The notes under the pieces were generated by a model that was not told the origin of the DNA, searched no databases, and saw only the letters and a program-made list of their open reading frames with translations. 16,139 nucleotides of DNA from Rhodanobacteraceae bacterium. GTDB lineage: Bacteria > Pseudomonadota > Gammaproteobacteria > Xanthomonadales > Rhodanobacteraceae. A program made the translations under genes and the position numbers. The stretch covers positions 1 through 16,139 of the forward strand of contig JAAXIA010000121.1 of assembly GCA_012270595.1 (NCBI GenBank). Direction: 5' to 3'. Below, piece by piece: positions 8,357 through 14,791 of this stretch (positions within the stretch are counted from its first letter, which is position 1; the number at the start of each line of letters is the position of its first letter).

Positions 8357-8376
8357 GCGGATCTCCGATGATCCGC
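8357..8376 (-). promoter_or_regulatory. 7-bp hairpin in the mgtA leader
   Basis: GCGGATC and GATCCGC pair perfectly around a six-base loop in the mgtA leader, two bases after the stop of a 37-codon upstream ORF. No T run follows, so it is not an ordinary terminator. The position next to a uORF stop resembles leader-peptide control. Confidence 0.4.
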
Positions 8377-8378
8377 CG

Positions 8379-8492
8379 TTATGGCGTCGATGAACATGTA
8401 GCGGCGGGAAGCGTATGCTGCAGGTTATTCCGCGTAAATGTTACTTTGTATTGCTGCCATCGTCGACGTAGCGTCCGTGTGGTGCAAAACAT
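8379..8492 (-). CDS. Possible 37-residue leader peptide upstream of mgtA
   Basis: An ATG at 8492 opens a 37-codon frame (MFCTTRTLRRRWQQYKVTFT...) that stops at 8379, two bases before the 7-bp hairpin and 75 bases before the mgtA start. Only a weak GGGA precedes it. Enterobacterial mgtA is controlled through a short proline-rich leader peptide, MgtL. This peptide is longer and has only two prolines, so the analogy is positional. It may be a chance frame. Confidence 0.2.
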   Translation of the reverse strand: MFCTTRTLRRRWQQYKVTFTRNNLQHTLPAATCSSTP

Positions 8493-8662
8493 AAGTTATT
8501 TCCCAGGCATGTGGCCGCTTGCCCGCATGCAGGCGTGCTGGGCAGCTTCCGCAATTTATCATCCAGGGTGTTAGCGGCTTTAAGAAAAGCCTTAAGTTCA
8601 GGCGGTTGAACCCTGCCACGGACGCAGCTGGGAGAGCCTTTCGTCGATTGAGTTAGCGTTAT
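8430..8662 (-). other. mgtA upstream region with possible decayed coding sequence
   Basis: No intact gene is seen here on either strand. On the minus strand two stretches in different frames read like protein: SIDERLSQLRPWQG, and PPELKAFLKAANTLDDKLRK. The second is in the same frame as the 70-residue ORF upstream but separated from it by a stop. Neither has a start codon with a ribosome-binding site. A 6-bp hairpin (GGCTTT/AAAGCC, 8576-8591) also occurs. This may be the remains of a gene or a structured leader. Confidence 0.3.
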
Positions 8663-8875
8663 TTAATGCGTGGCGAGTAACGCACCGGACGGTGGCTCAC
8701 CGGATGAACGCGCTATGGGCGATGCATGAGTATGGGGCTGATGCAGCGCACTGCTGCGACTGGCTCGAGTCCGCGGAGCCGGAACGGTAATGGTACGTGG
8801 CGCACTCTCACGTCGCGTAATCAGGAAAAAGCGTCGGGCAGGACGCAGGCGAAAGAAGTTGCTAAGAAGCTTCAT
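8663..8875 (-). CDS. Small Arg-rich hypothetical protein upstream of mgtA
   Basis: This is a 70-residue frame starting MKLLSNFFRLRPARRFFLIT. The ATG at 8875 has AGGAG (8887-8883) seven bases upstream, a strong ribosome-binding site, and a TTGACA-type promoter lies about 240 bases upstream. Codons such as CGC, CGT and CTG match the neighbouring genes. The N-terminal third is basic and hydrophobic, possibly membrane-associating; the rest is rich in Arg, Ala, Ser and Pro and probably unstructured. I recognise no family. It points the same way as mgtA and may lie on its transcript. Competing plus-strand frames overlap it but have poorer starts. A perfect 7-bp hairpin lies just ahead of its Shine-Dalgarno. 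Confidence 0.45.
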   Translation of the reverse strand: MKLLSNFFRLRPARRFFLITRRESAPRTITVPAPRTRASRSSALHQPHTHASPIARSSGEPPSGALLATH

Positions 8876-8890
8876 GGCTCATCTCCTAGT

Positions 8891-8910
8891 CACGGTGATA
8901 CGACACCGTG
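8891..8910 (-). promoter_or_regulatory. 7-bp inverted repeat ahead of the small ORF
   Basis: CACGGTG and CACCGTG pair perfectly around six bases. On the minus strand the hairpin ends three bases before the AGGAG of the 70-residue ORF. It has the same geometry (7-bp stem, 6-base loop) as the hairpin at 8357-8376. It could be an RNA structure or an operator. Confidence 0.4.
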
Positions 8911-9119
8911 AAGAAGTCGAGCCGCGCTTACCTGTATCTCAAGGAAAGAACCAGCTCACCGCAAACGGTCGTCGCAGATACTATTGGGTTGTTATGCAAT
9001 GCCGACGCCCGATGCTCGCGGAGGTCGACCTTGCGACTTTGATAAAGGTCCATATGCCTTGGGTTGTTAGGACAGGATGGTTAGCGGACACAAAAAAGAC
9101 CATGCCGCTGACCGGAGTC

Positions 9120-9148
9120 ATTCTCGGGGATAGAAAAAACAATGTCAA
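9120..9148 (-). promoter_or_regulatory. Predicted sigma-70 promoter toward mgtA
   Basis: On the minus strand a perfect TTGACA (9148-9143), a 17-base spacer and GAGAAT (9125-9120, four of six bases) form a plausible sigma-70 promoter. The transcript would start near 9112 and run through the 70-residue ORF toward mgtA, with a leader of about 235 bases. The -10 is imperfect, which would suit an activated promoter. Confidence 0.45.
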
Positions 9149-9220
9149 GCCATAAACCCTTCTATGCATTCACCCCTCTCCCAAATTGCCATACAGGCAC
9201 GCAAGCCGATGACGTGTACC

Positions 9221-9255
9221 GCCGAAAACCGGAGCACCGGTTTTCGGCTATTTTT
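9221..9255 (+). terminator. Strong intrinsic terminator upstream of tRNA-Ser
   Basis: GCCGAAAACCGG and CCGGTTTTCGGC pair over 12 perfect base pairs around an AGCA loop, followed by TATTTTT on the plus strand only. It is the strongest terminator in the window. No supported plus-strand gene ends just before it, and tRNA-Ser starts 65 bases after it. Confidence 0.8.
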
Positions 9256-9257
9256 CC

Positions 9258-9266
9258 TGCTATCAT
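9258..9266 (+). promoter_or_regulatory. Possible extended -10 promoter of tRNA-Ser
   Basis: TGCTATCAT is an extended -10 (TGn plus TATCAT, five of six bases), followed by a GC-rich discriminator (GACGCGCGC) as seen at stringently controlled stable-RNA promoters. No good -35 is visible. The tRNA would start about 48 bases after the transcription start. Confidence 0.4.
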
Positions 9267-9320
9267 GACGCGCGCTGTCCGTACCGCGCGGGATCTGTGT
9301 TGGACGCATTTAAAGAATAT

Positions 9321-9410
9321 GGAGAGATGGCCGAGCGGTTTAAGGCAGCAGTCTTGAAAACTGCCGCAGGTGAAAGCCTGCCGTGGGTTCGAATCCCACT
9401 CTCTCCGCCA
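9321..9410 (+). tRNA. tRNA-Ser (anticodon UGA)
   Basis: This is a 90-base class II tRNA. The acceptor stem GGAGAGA pairs with TCTCTCC, followed by discriminator G and an encoded CCA. The anticodon stem GCAGT/ACTGC encloses the loop CTTGAAA with anticodon TGA at 9355-9357. The long variable arm expected of serine tRNA is present (GCAGG...CCTGC), and the T arm is GTGGG-TTCGAAT-CCCAC. It reads UCN serine codons. Confidence 0.97.
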
Positions 9411-9709
9411 GTTAAAAACGGATATCCGAGCGAAATGACAACATTGTCGAAGTTCGTTTATGTGCTCACTTATGAGGGTCATTCCAGTGCGTCACGGGGG
9501 AGTGACCGGCATATACCTTTTACCAACCTCATGGCAAAGGTCTCATGTGCCTTTCTATCGGTCATCGAAGAGTGGTTTTTAGGAAAAAAACGTTAAGGTC
9601 TTACGGAACGGAAATGCTTTGGAAGACTCGCTGCACTCCATGGCTTGTATTCCCGTGATCACTCTTAAAGACTTGCCAGATATTTCCCAACAAGGTCGCT
9701 TAACCAGCC
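9411..9709. other. tRNA-Ser to uppP gap, no firm gene
   Basis: A 53-codon plus-strand frame (9435-9596, MTTLSKFVYVLTYEGHSSAS...) has no clear ribosome-binding site and resembles no family I know. A short palindrome, CGGATATCCG (9419-9428), follows the tRNA but lacks a T run. I see no firm uppP promoter. The region is otherwise featureless. Confidence 0.4.
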
Positions 9710-10489
9710 ATGCCCCCCATTCTTCACACTGTTGCGCTTGGCATCATTGAAGGCATCACTGAGTGCCTTCCTATTTCTTCGTACAGTCATCTGTTGATCG
9801 CTGAAAAGTGGTTGGGCGTGCGCTCGGACCTGTTCAACGTAACTGCCCAGCTCGGTGCCATTGCAGCCATTGTAATGAACTACCGACAGCGTATCTGGCG
9901 GCTATTAACAGGCTGGCATGATTCGGGCAGACGTCAATATCTGCTCAAGCTGGTGGCGGCATTCGCGGTGACCTGCCTGCTGGGAATGGTCGTGGCGACT
10001 TATCACTTTGAACCAACGCATGCGATGGCCCCCATTGCCTGGGCCTTGTTAATTGGGGGTTTTTGTCTGCTCGCGGTGGAGTCCCTGGCGATAAAACGAC
10101 CGCGTTGCAGCGACGTCACCTGGACGGTAGCCATTTTAGTCGGTGTGGCGCAAATCGTGGCCGCCATTTTCCCCGGCACGTCACGCCTGGGTGCCACCAT
10201 TTTTGCCGCGCTCCTTTTTGGCACAAATGACCGCGTGGCCGCCACCGAGTTTTCTTTCCTGGTGGGTCTTCCTACCGTGGTTGCCGCTACCGGCTACAAA
10301 TTATTGAAAGAAGGCCACAGCGGGCAGGTACAGACGGACTTGCTGTCGCTGGCGATTGGCTTCATGGTGGCGTTTATTGCCGCCATGGTCGCGGTAAAAT
10401 GGCTACTTAACTACATTCGTACACACCCTTACACAATAATCGCTCTTTACCGGATGACATTGGGTGTCGCTCTCCTCGTGTTTATGTGA
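9710..10489 (+). CDS. uppP: Undecaprenyl-diphosphate phosphatase UppP/BacA
   Basis: UppP is an integral membrane enzyme that dephosphorylates undecaprenyl diphosphate, recycling the lipid carrier of peptidoglycan and other envelope polymers; excess activity gives bacitracin resistance. The 259-residue product is hydrophobic throughout and close to E. coli length (273). The EGITECLPISS segment has the catalytic glutamates E14 and E18, with H27 just after. The second motif, FPGTSRLGAT, holds S158 and R159. Two usually conserved spots differ: SSTGH is SSYSH (Y25, S26), and SRSGAT is SRLGAT (L160). The core catalytic residues remain. The nearest AAGG lies 14 bases from the ATG at 9710, so the ribosome-binding site is weak. 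Confidence 0.93.
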   Translation: MPPILHTVALGIIEGITECLPISSYSHLLIAEKWLGVRSDLFNVTAQLGAIAAIVMNYRQRIWRLLTGWHDSGRRQYLLKLVAAFAVTCLLGMVVATYHFEPTHAMAPIAWALLIGGFCLLAVESLAIKRPRCSDVTWTVAILVGVAQIVAAIFPGTSRLGATIFAALLFGTNDRVAATEFSFLVGLPTVVAATGYKLLKEGHSGQVQTDLLSLAIGFMVAFIAAMVAVKWLLNYIRTHPYTIIALYRMTLGVALLVFM

Positions 10490-10689
10490 AAACAGTGTGT
10501 TAAGCAGAGCAGCCACCCACCTTCCAGTCAGAAAGTGAAGGATCTTGATATGGTTACCGTACACATCAAAATAATGGCCAGATGCCGGCATGGATTCAAA
10601 GCCCACAGCCAACATAGAGTAACGACATCTTCCTGATAGCTCTTAAAAACAGCAATAACAGGTGTCTTTGAGCGTCACGTGCTGGTCTG
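10490..10689. other. Convergent gap between uppP and the PEBP gene
   Basis: Both flanking genes end here. CCTTC...GAAGG near 10521 and TAACAG...CTGTTA near 10655-10692 are weak inverted repeats without good T runs, so I call no terminator. Confidence 0.4.
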
Positions 10690-11316
10690 TTAAACCTCTA
10701 CCAAGTCAGGATTTCGTGTGTAAGTTCCCCGAAGTCGCGCCTCCGCCAGAACATGGCCACGCAGTGCAGCGCGTAGTTCATCACGAGTGAATCCAGATTC
10801 CAGATTAAGTCTGGTCACATCGAGCGCATAAAGCCCAAAGCAGTAGCGATGCACCAGACAATCATTCCAGGGTGGACACGGACCGTCATAGCCAAGGTAC
10901 AGACCGCTTAACTCGGCATTATTGGCTAGCCCCTCGCTGTAAGCATTACGGCCTTGCACACTGCCCGGCGGGCCATGCGGATCGCGCTTACCGTGTGCGA
11001 CAACTCCATCACTGCAAAAGCCTTCAGCCAGTACATTGCATTCGGGCGGAATATTGGCCATCAACCAGTGGACGAATTCCACCCGTGGCAGGTCAGCGGG
11101 GATGCTACGGCCTTCCTGGTTCGCATCGTCAAAACGGCTGGGCACATCCGGGTCAATACAGGTAAGTACAAAGGAGCGCGCCCCCTCGGGGGCATCGGTC
11201 CAGGCCAGGTGGGGACTACGATTACTGGACAGGTTAAACTCCTTGCCGGGTTTAGCAAAAGCGTAGATGACGGGTATGGGGGTGTTATCCTTGAAGCTAT
11301 CGCTATGCAGGTGCAT
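10690..11316 (-). CDS. YbhB/YbcL (PEBP) family protein
   Basis: This is a member of the phosphatidylethanolamine-binding protein family, whose bacterial cytoplasmic members (YbhB/YbcL) have no settled function. The 208-residue product has the family marks SPHLAW (34-39), CIDPDVP (DPDVP 55-59), HWLMANIP (83-90) and YDGPCPPWNDCLVHRY (143-158), which form the anion-binding pocket. It is about 50 residues longer than E. coli YbhB, with an insertion after DPDVP and a C-terminal extension. The ATG at 11316 is chosen over the frame opening at 11394 because AAGGA lies nine bases upstream and the family N-terminus begins here. No signal peptide is seen. A promoter-like sequence lies just upstream, so it may be transcribed apart from the 377-residue gene before it. 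Confidence 0.88.
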   Translation of the reverse strand: MHLHSDSFKDNTPIPVIYAFAKPGKEFNLSSNRSPHLAWTDAPEGARSFVLTCIDPDVPSRFDDANQEGRSIPADLPRVEFVHWLMANIPPECNVLAEGFCSDGVVAHGKRDPHGPPGSVQGRNAYSEGLANNAELSGLYLGYDGPCPPWNDCLVHRYCFGLYALDVTRLNLESGFTRDELRAALRGHVLAEARLRGTYTRNPDLVEV

Positions 11317-11352
11317 GGGCTGAGGTCCTTGGCGGTTCAATGGGTCCCCTAT

Positions 11353-11382
11353 CGTATACCGTGAGAGCCACATGGCGGGCAA
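11353..11382 (-). promoter_or_regulatory. Possible promoter of the PEBP gene
   Basis: On the minus strand TTGCCC (11382-11377) and TATACG (11358-11353), each four of six consensus bases, are 18 bases apart. A start near 11346 would give a leader of about 30 bases ahead of the ATG at 11316. Confidence 0.35.
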
Positions 11383-11427
11383 GCCTCTGTACACAGACCG
11401 GTGTGCAGACCAGGTTTTTTCCGGAAC

Positions 11428-12561
11428 CTAACCGGGCAGCAGTTCTCCGGGGACCCCAAGTCGACCATCTTTATCCAGCGACACGCAGCCTAATGCATGA
11501 GGTTTTTCCCGTGTGCCATAGCGCTTTGCCAGAGTCTCGGCGAGCACTGCCAAGGAGGCAGCATGCAGCGGGTAGGCATGCATCAGAACACGGCTTCCGC
11601 CAGACTGACTGCGCTGTGCCAGGCTCAGTGTGACCACACCCAGTCCACGCGCCTCGTGGGCATAAAGCGCGGGAGGGCCAGCGTCAGGGTCGATTTTGGC
11701 CATCGGCTCAAGCAGATAACCCGCACTGGCATCACCAGATACATCCTGAAAACGCAGCGCGATATGATGCGCTTTGAGCAAGGCTGCGTACAGGCGCAAC
11801 TCAAACACCCTGCTTGCGAACAGGTGGCTGCGGTGCGCACTATCAGCTCTTTCTGTCAGCAGGCTCTGTGCTGGCGATTGCGCCTGTACGACACCGTCGC
11901 GGTAACAAAAACGCATGCCCCGTGCGCTTAAGGTAGATTCCTCGGAAGATGGCGTAAGCAGAGCTGTTTCCAGTAGTTGCCATAGTCCGGCCAGATTGGC
12001 ATGCTCGTACTGCACACAGCCTAGCGCAAGCAGGTCGTTGCGTGTGAGGTAGCGTGCATGTTCCAGGCGCAGCCCCAAGGAGCGCATCAGGAAATCCGCA
12101 CTACGCGTGCCGGCTTGCCCCTGCGCCATCAATGTCGCTTCCAGTTGACTGCCAAGCGTGGGTGCACATGCTACCGGAGCCAGCAAGGACAATGGCAGCA
12201 GGCGCATTGCTCCGTTGGCATGGCGAGCGTCCGGCTCCAGCACTGGCATGGGCATGCGCCCCTCATGGTGACCGAAAGCCACCACGTTTTCCAGCCTTCC
12301 ACGTGGAACCCGACGCGCCAGTTCGCTTAATGCGTCCCACACCATAAAACCGGGGCGTAGCAGTTCCACCATATCAAATAAGGCACCGACCACGCTCAGT
12401 CGGGCCTTGTTTGCCGTGGGCAACAGCTGGTACAGGTCGGTAGCGATCAGTGCGGCCAGTTCAGCGGACTGGTCACGACTCAGCGTCAATGCTGTTGAAG
12501 TCGTTCCCGGCGACAATTCCAGGGCGAGTGCCAAAGGGAGCGCTATTGCTGTATTTTCCAC
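11428..12561 (-). CDS. Conserved-looking hypothetical protein, 377 residues
   Basis: I do not recognise the family. The frame is 377 codons, starts at a GTG at 12561 (MENTAIALPLALALELSPGT) with only a weak GAGA upstream, and ends in TAG. The product is rich in Ala and Leu, with no clear signal peptide, membrane segment, metal-binding cluster or nucleotide-binding motif. Stretches such as LYQLLPTANKARLSVVGALF and RVFELRLYAALLKAHHIALR look like amphipathic helices of a folded protein, and codon use matches the neighbours, so it is surely coding. It is divergent from the thiolase gene (113 bases between starts) and upstream of the PEBP gene on the same strand. The divergent layout hints at shared control with the thiolase, but says nothing firm about function. 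Confidence 0.8.
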   Translation of the reverse strand: MENTAIALPLALALELSPGTTSTALTLSRDQSAELAALIATDLYQLLPTANKARLSVVGALFDMVELLRPGFMVWDALSELARRVPRGRLENVVAFGHHEGRMPMPVLEPDARHANGAMRLLPLSLLAPVACAPTLGSQLEATLMAQGQAGTRSADFLMRSLGLRLEHARYLTRNDLLALGCVQYEHANLAGLWQLLETALLTPSSEESTLSARGMRFCYRDGVVQAQSPAQSLLTERADSAHRSHLFASRVFELRLYAALLKAHHIALRFQDVSGDASAGYLLEPMAKIDPDAGPPALYAHEARGLGVVTLSLAQRSQSGGSRVLMHAYPLHAASLAVLAETLAKRYGTREKPHALGCVSLDKDGRLGVPGELLPG

Positions 12562-12674
12562 GTGTAATGTCTCTACGAATGGAGTAAAACCGGTTGCAAT
12601 GCATGCGTTGGACTTTCATCATGCGCCAAGGCAAGCTAACCTTCACTCCATTAAGCGTATCGGGCAGTAAGCGC

Positions 12675-13961
12675 ATGGACAATACACAGCAGCGCGTGGG
12701 TGTGATCGGTGGCGTTCGCATCCCCTTTTGTCGGCATAACACAACTTATGCTGACGTCGGCAATTTTGGCATGTCAGTGAAAGTTCTGGGATCCCTGGTA
12801 GAACGCTTCCAGCTGCATGGACAGGAACTGGGTGAAGTGGCACTGGGTGCGGTTATCCGGCATGCCTCGGACTGGAATCTGGCGCGCGAGGTTTTGCTCT
12901 CATCCGGACTGGCTCCCACCACGCCAGGAATTACTACAGCGCGTGCCTGTGGCACCTCACTGGACAACACCATTGTGGTGGCCAACAAGATCGCCAGCGG
13001 CCAGATCGAAGCCGGTATTGCCGCTGGTGCCGATACGACCAGTGATGTACCCATTGTCTATAGTCCGCGTCTGCGCCGGCGCTTGTTGGAAGTTAACCGC
13101 ATCAGGGGCTGGCAACGCAAGCTGCCGGCAGCCATACGTGGTTTCTCCTTGCGTGAGTTACGGCCATCTCTTCCGTACGTGAAAGAACCACGCACCGGTA
13201 TGTCCATGGGCGAACACTGTGAAAAAATGGCTCAAACCTGGCAAATAGCACGTAAAGCGCAGGACAAGTTGGCATTAGCCAGCCACCAGAAGCTTGCCGC
13301 AGCCTATGATGCGCACTTCTTCGATGATCTTCTGATACCGTTTCGTGGCCGGAAACGCGACGGCTTTCTAAGGCCCGAGACCACGTTGACCAAGCTGGCC
13401 GCATTGAAACCGGCTTTCGATCAGCATTCAGGTCAGGGCACACTGACAGCAGGTAATTCCACCGGCCTGTCTGACGGTGCTGCCGCCGTCCTGCTTGGTA
13501 GTGAAGCATGGGCAGCCAAACATAAACTGAGTATCCAGGCCTACTTTCGTGATGCCGAAGTTGCTGCTGTCGATTTTGTGCAAGGTGAAGGTCTGTTGAT
13601 GGCGCCAACCATCGCAGTGCCACGCCTGCTCAACCGTCAGGGCCTCACCTTGCAAGACTTTGATTTCTATGAGATTCACGAAGCCTTTGCGGCACAGGTG
13701 CTGTGCACGCTACGCGCCTGGGAAAATGCAGATTATTGCCGCGAGCGACTTGGACTGGACGAACCGCTGGGTGCTATTGACCAGACACGCCTCAATGTCT
13801 GTGGCTCATCGCTGGCCACAGGGCACCCCTTCGCCGCCACCGGCGCGCGTATTGTGGCCACCCTAGCCAGGCTGTTGGAACAAAAAGGTTCTGGGCGTGG
13901 CTTGATTTCTATCTGTGCTGCCGGCGGTATGGGTGTCACTGCGATTCTGGAGAGGGGCTGA
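12675..13961 (+). CDS. Acetyl-CoA C-acyltransferase, FadI-type thiolase
   Basis: Thiolases cleave 3-ketoacyl-CoA with CoA in fatty-acid beta-oxidation, or run in reverse as acetyl-CoA acetyltransferases. The 428-residue product aligns by eye along its length with E. coli FadI (436). The acylated Cys is C92 in TARACGTS. HEAF (H335), in place of the NEAF of ordinary thiolases, marks the FadI/trifunctional-beta group. GHPFAATGAR holds H384 and ICAAGGMGV the second active-site C414. The frame is open from 12594, but the ATG at 12675 (MDNTQQRVGVIGGVRIPF) fits the family N-terminus; no strong ribosome-binding site is seen. A FadJ-like partner, usually next to fadI, is not in the window, so I leave the symbol empty. 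It converges on putA. Confidence 0.9.
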   Translation: MDNTQQRVGVIGGVRIPFCRHNTTYADVGNFGMSVKVLGSLVERFQLHGQELGEVALGAVIRHASDWNLAREVLLSSGLAPTTPGITTARACGTSLDNTIVVANKIASGQIEAGIAAGADTTSDVPIVYSPRLRRRLLEVNRIRGWQRKLPAAIRGFSLRELRPSLPYVKEPRTGMSMGEHCEKMAQTWQIARKAQDKLALASHQKLAAAYDAHFFDDLLIPFRGRKRDGFLRPETTLTKLAALKPAFDQHSGQGTLTAGNSTGLSDGAAAVLLGSEAWAAKHKLSIQAYFRDAEVAAVDFVQGEGLLMAPTIAVPRLLNRQGLTLQDFDFYEIHEAFAAQVLCTLRAWENADYCRERLGLDEPLGAIDQTRLNVCGSSLATGHPFAATGARIVATLARLLEQKGSGRGLISICAAGGMGVTAILERG

Positions 13962-14048
13962 CTCCATTAATGACAGCAAATGAACACAAAACACCTTGCA
14001 TGACTGTCCTGTGTGTTCGCCATAACGATTGGAAATGCAATTTTCTTC

Positions 14049-14080
14049 CTTAAATAGTGGCAATATTGCCACTATTTAAG
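14049..14080. terminator. Perfect 32-bp palindrome, likely bidirectional terminator
   Basis: The 32 bases are exactly self-complementary, with core GTGGCAATATTGCCAC flanked by TATTTAAG on each side. It lies between the convergent thiolase and putA genes. It contains the last two sense codons and the TAG stop of putA (14080-14072). A GC core followed by T-rich arms suits termination in both directions, though a separate T run is lacking. Confidence 0.6.
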
Positions 14081-14788
14081 TTCCAATAACGAGGCATTGC
14101 CACCGATAGAGGTCGTGTTGATGGTGCACGTGCGCTCTGTGATGAAACGTAAAAGATAAAGTGGCGATCCCATCAGGTTATATGTTTTCATGTCGGTTTC
14201 TGCAATCAGTTGCAGCACCGCGCCAGATCGCGCGGCCAGGGTGGCCTCGATGCGCCTGGCCTTTTCTGCTGCGCCGCAAAAAAGCACACCTTCGATCTCC
14301 CCGATTTTCCGAAGCCAATCACCTGACAGTGCGCCACCTAGGCCGTTCCATCGCTGCAGGACCTTGCCAGGAAGACCTGCCCGGACCAGATCATCGAGCA
14401 GGTCAACAGCCTGCTCATCTTCAAAACAGGGTATCACCGTATTGCCTGCGACCAGGGCTGCCGTCAGCCCGCCGGCTATCGCCAGGCTGGGTGTATTAGC
14501 TTCGATCAGCAGCAGAAAGGTACCGCGACCGGAAAAGTAAAGCGTATTACTCTCGCCGGTTGGCCCCGGCATCCATAGGGTCTGGGCGAGCAGGTGGCGG
14601 GCCTGCCGACACTGAAAGCGCACCATGGAAGCTGCGTCGGCGTACCTTGCCCTGTGCTGATCCAGATAAACGGCCCAGTTTTCCAGTATGGTTGCCCGCG
14701 CGGTCACGCCCAGGTCATTCCATGACTCCCATACGCTACGGCTTTGTTCAATAAGCACTTCCAGTGTTAGCATGCGTTCTTTGCCCAC
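14072..14788 (-). CDS. putA: PutA C-terminal ALDH-superfamily domain, separated by amber stop
   Basis: This 238-codon frame is the C-terminal domain of trifunctional or long bifunctional PutA. It matches E. coli PutA at PGPTGESNT (PGPTGERNT) and at the C-terminus, ITERTCTINTTSIGGNASLL. In long PutA proteins this inactive aldehyde-dehydrogenase-like domain covers the channel between the two active sites. It is in the same frame as the upstream P5C dehydrogenase segment, separated only by a TAG and one GGT codon. A GTG at 14788 or an ATG at 14773 could restart translation, neither with a strong Shine-Dalgarno. No further stop or frameshift is present. It could be half of a broken gene, a separately made polypeptide, or a sequencing error. 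Confidence 0.75.
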   Translation of the reverse strand: MGKERMLTLEVLIEQSRSVWESWNDLGVTARATILENWAVYLDQHRARYADAASMVRFQCRQARHLLAQTLWMPGPTGESNTLYFSGRGTFLLLIEANTPSLAIAGGLTAALVAGNTVIPCFEDEQAVDLLDDLVRAGLPGKVLQRWNGLGGALSGDWLRKIGEIEGVLFCGAAEKARRIEATLAARSGAVLQLIAETDMKTYNLMGSPLYLLRFITERTCTINTTSIGGNASLLELK

Positions 14789-14791
14789 ACC

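Noticed and set aside
8304-8700. M-box or mini-ykkC riboswitch upstream of mgtA
   Set aside because: I could not see the conserved M-box core or the ACGR hairpin loops. Only generic hairpins are present; a covariance-model search would decide.
8790-9155. A 121-codon plus-strand frame opposite the mgtA leader
   Set aside because: Its start signal is weak, and it overlaps a minus-strand ORF with a better ribosome-binding site. It remains only a possible source for the terminator at 9221.
9162-9482. A 106-codon minus-strand frame containing the peptide EWDSNPR
   Set aside because: It is the antisense of tRNA-Ser. This EWDSNPR-type frame is a known false gene call opposite serine tRNAs.
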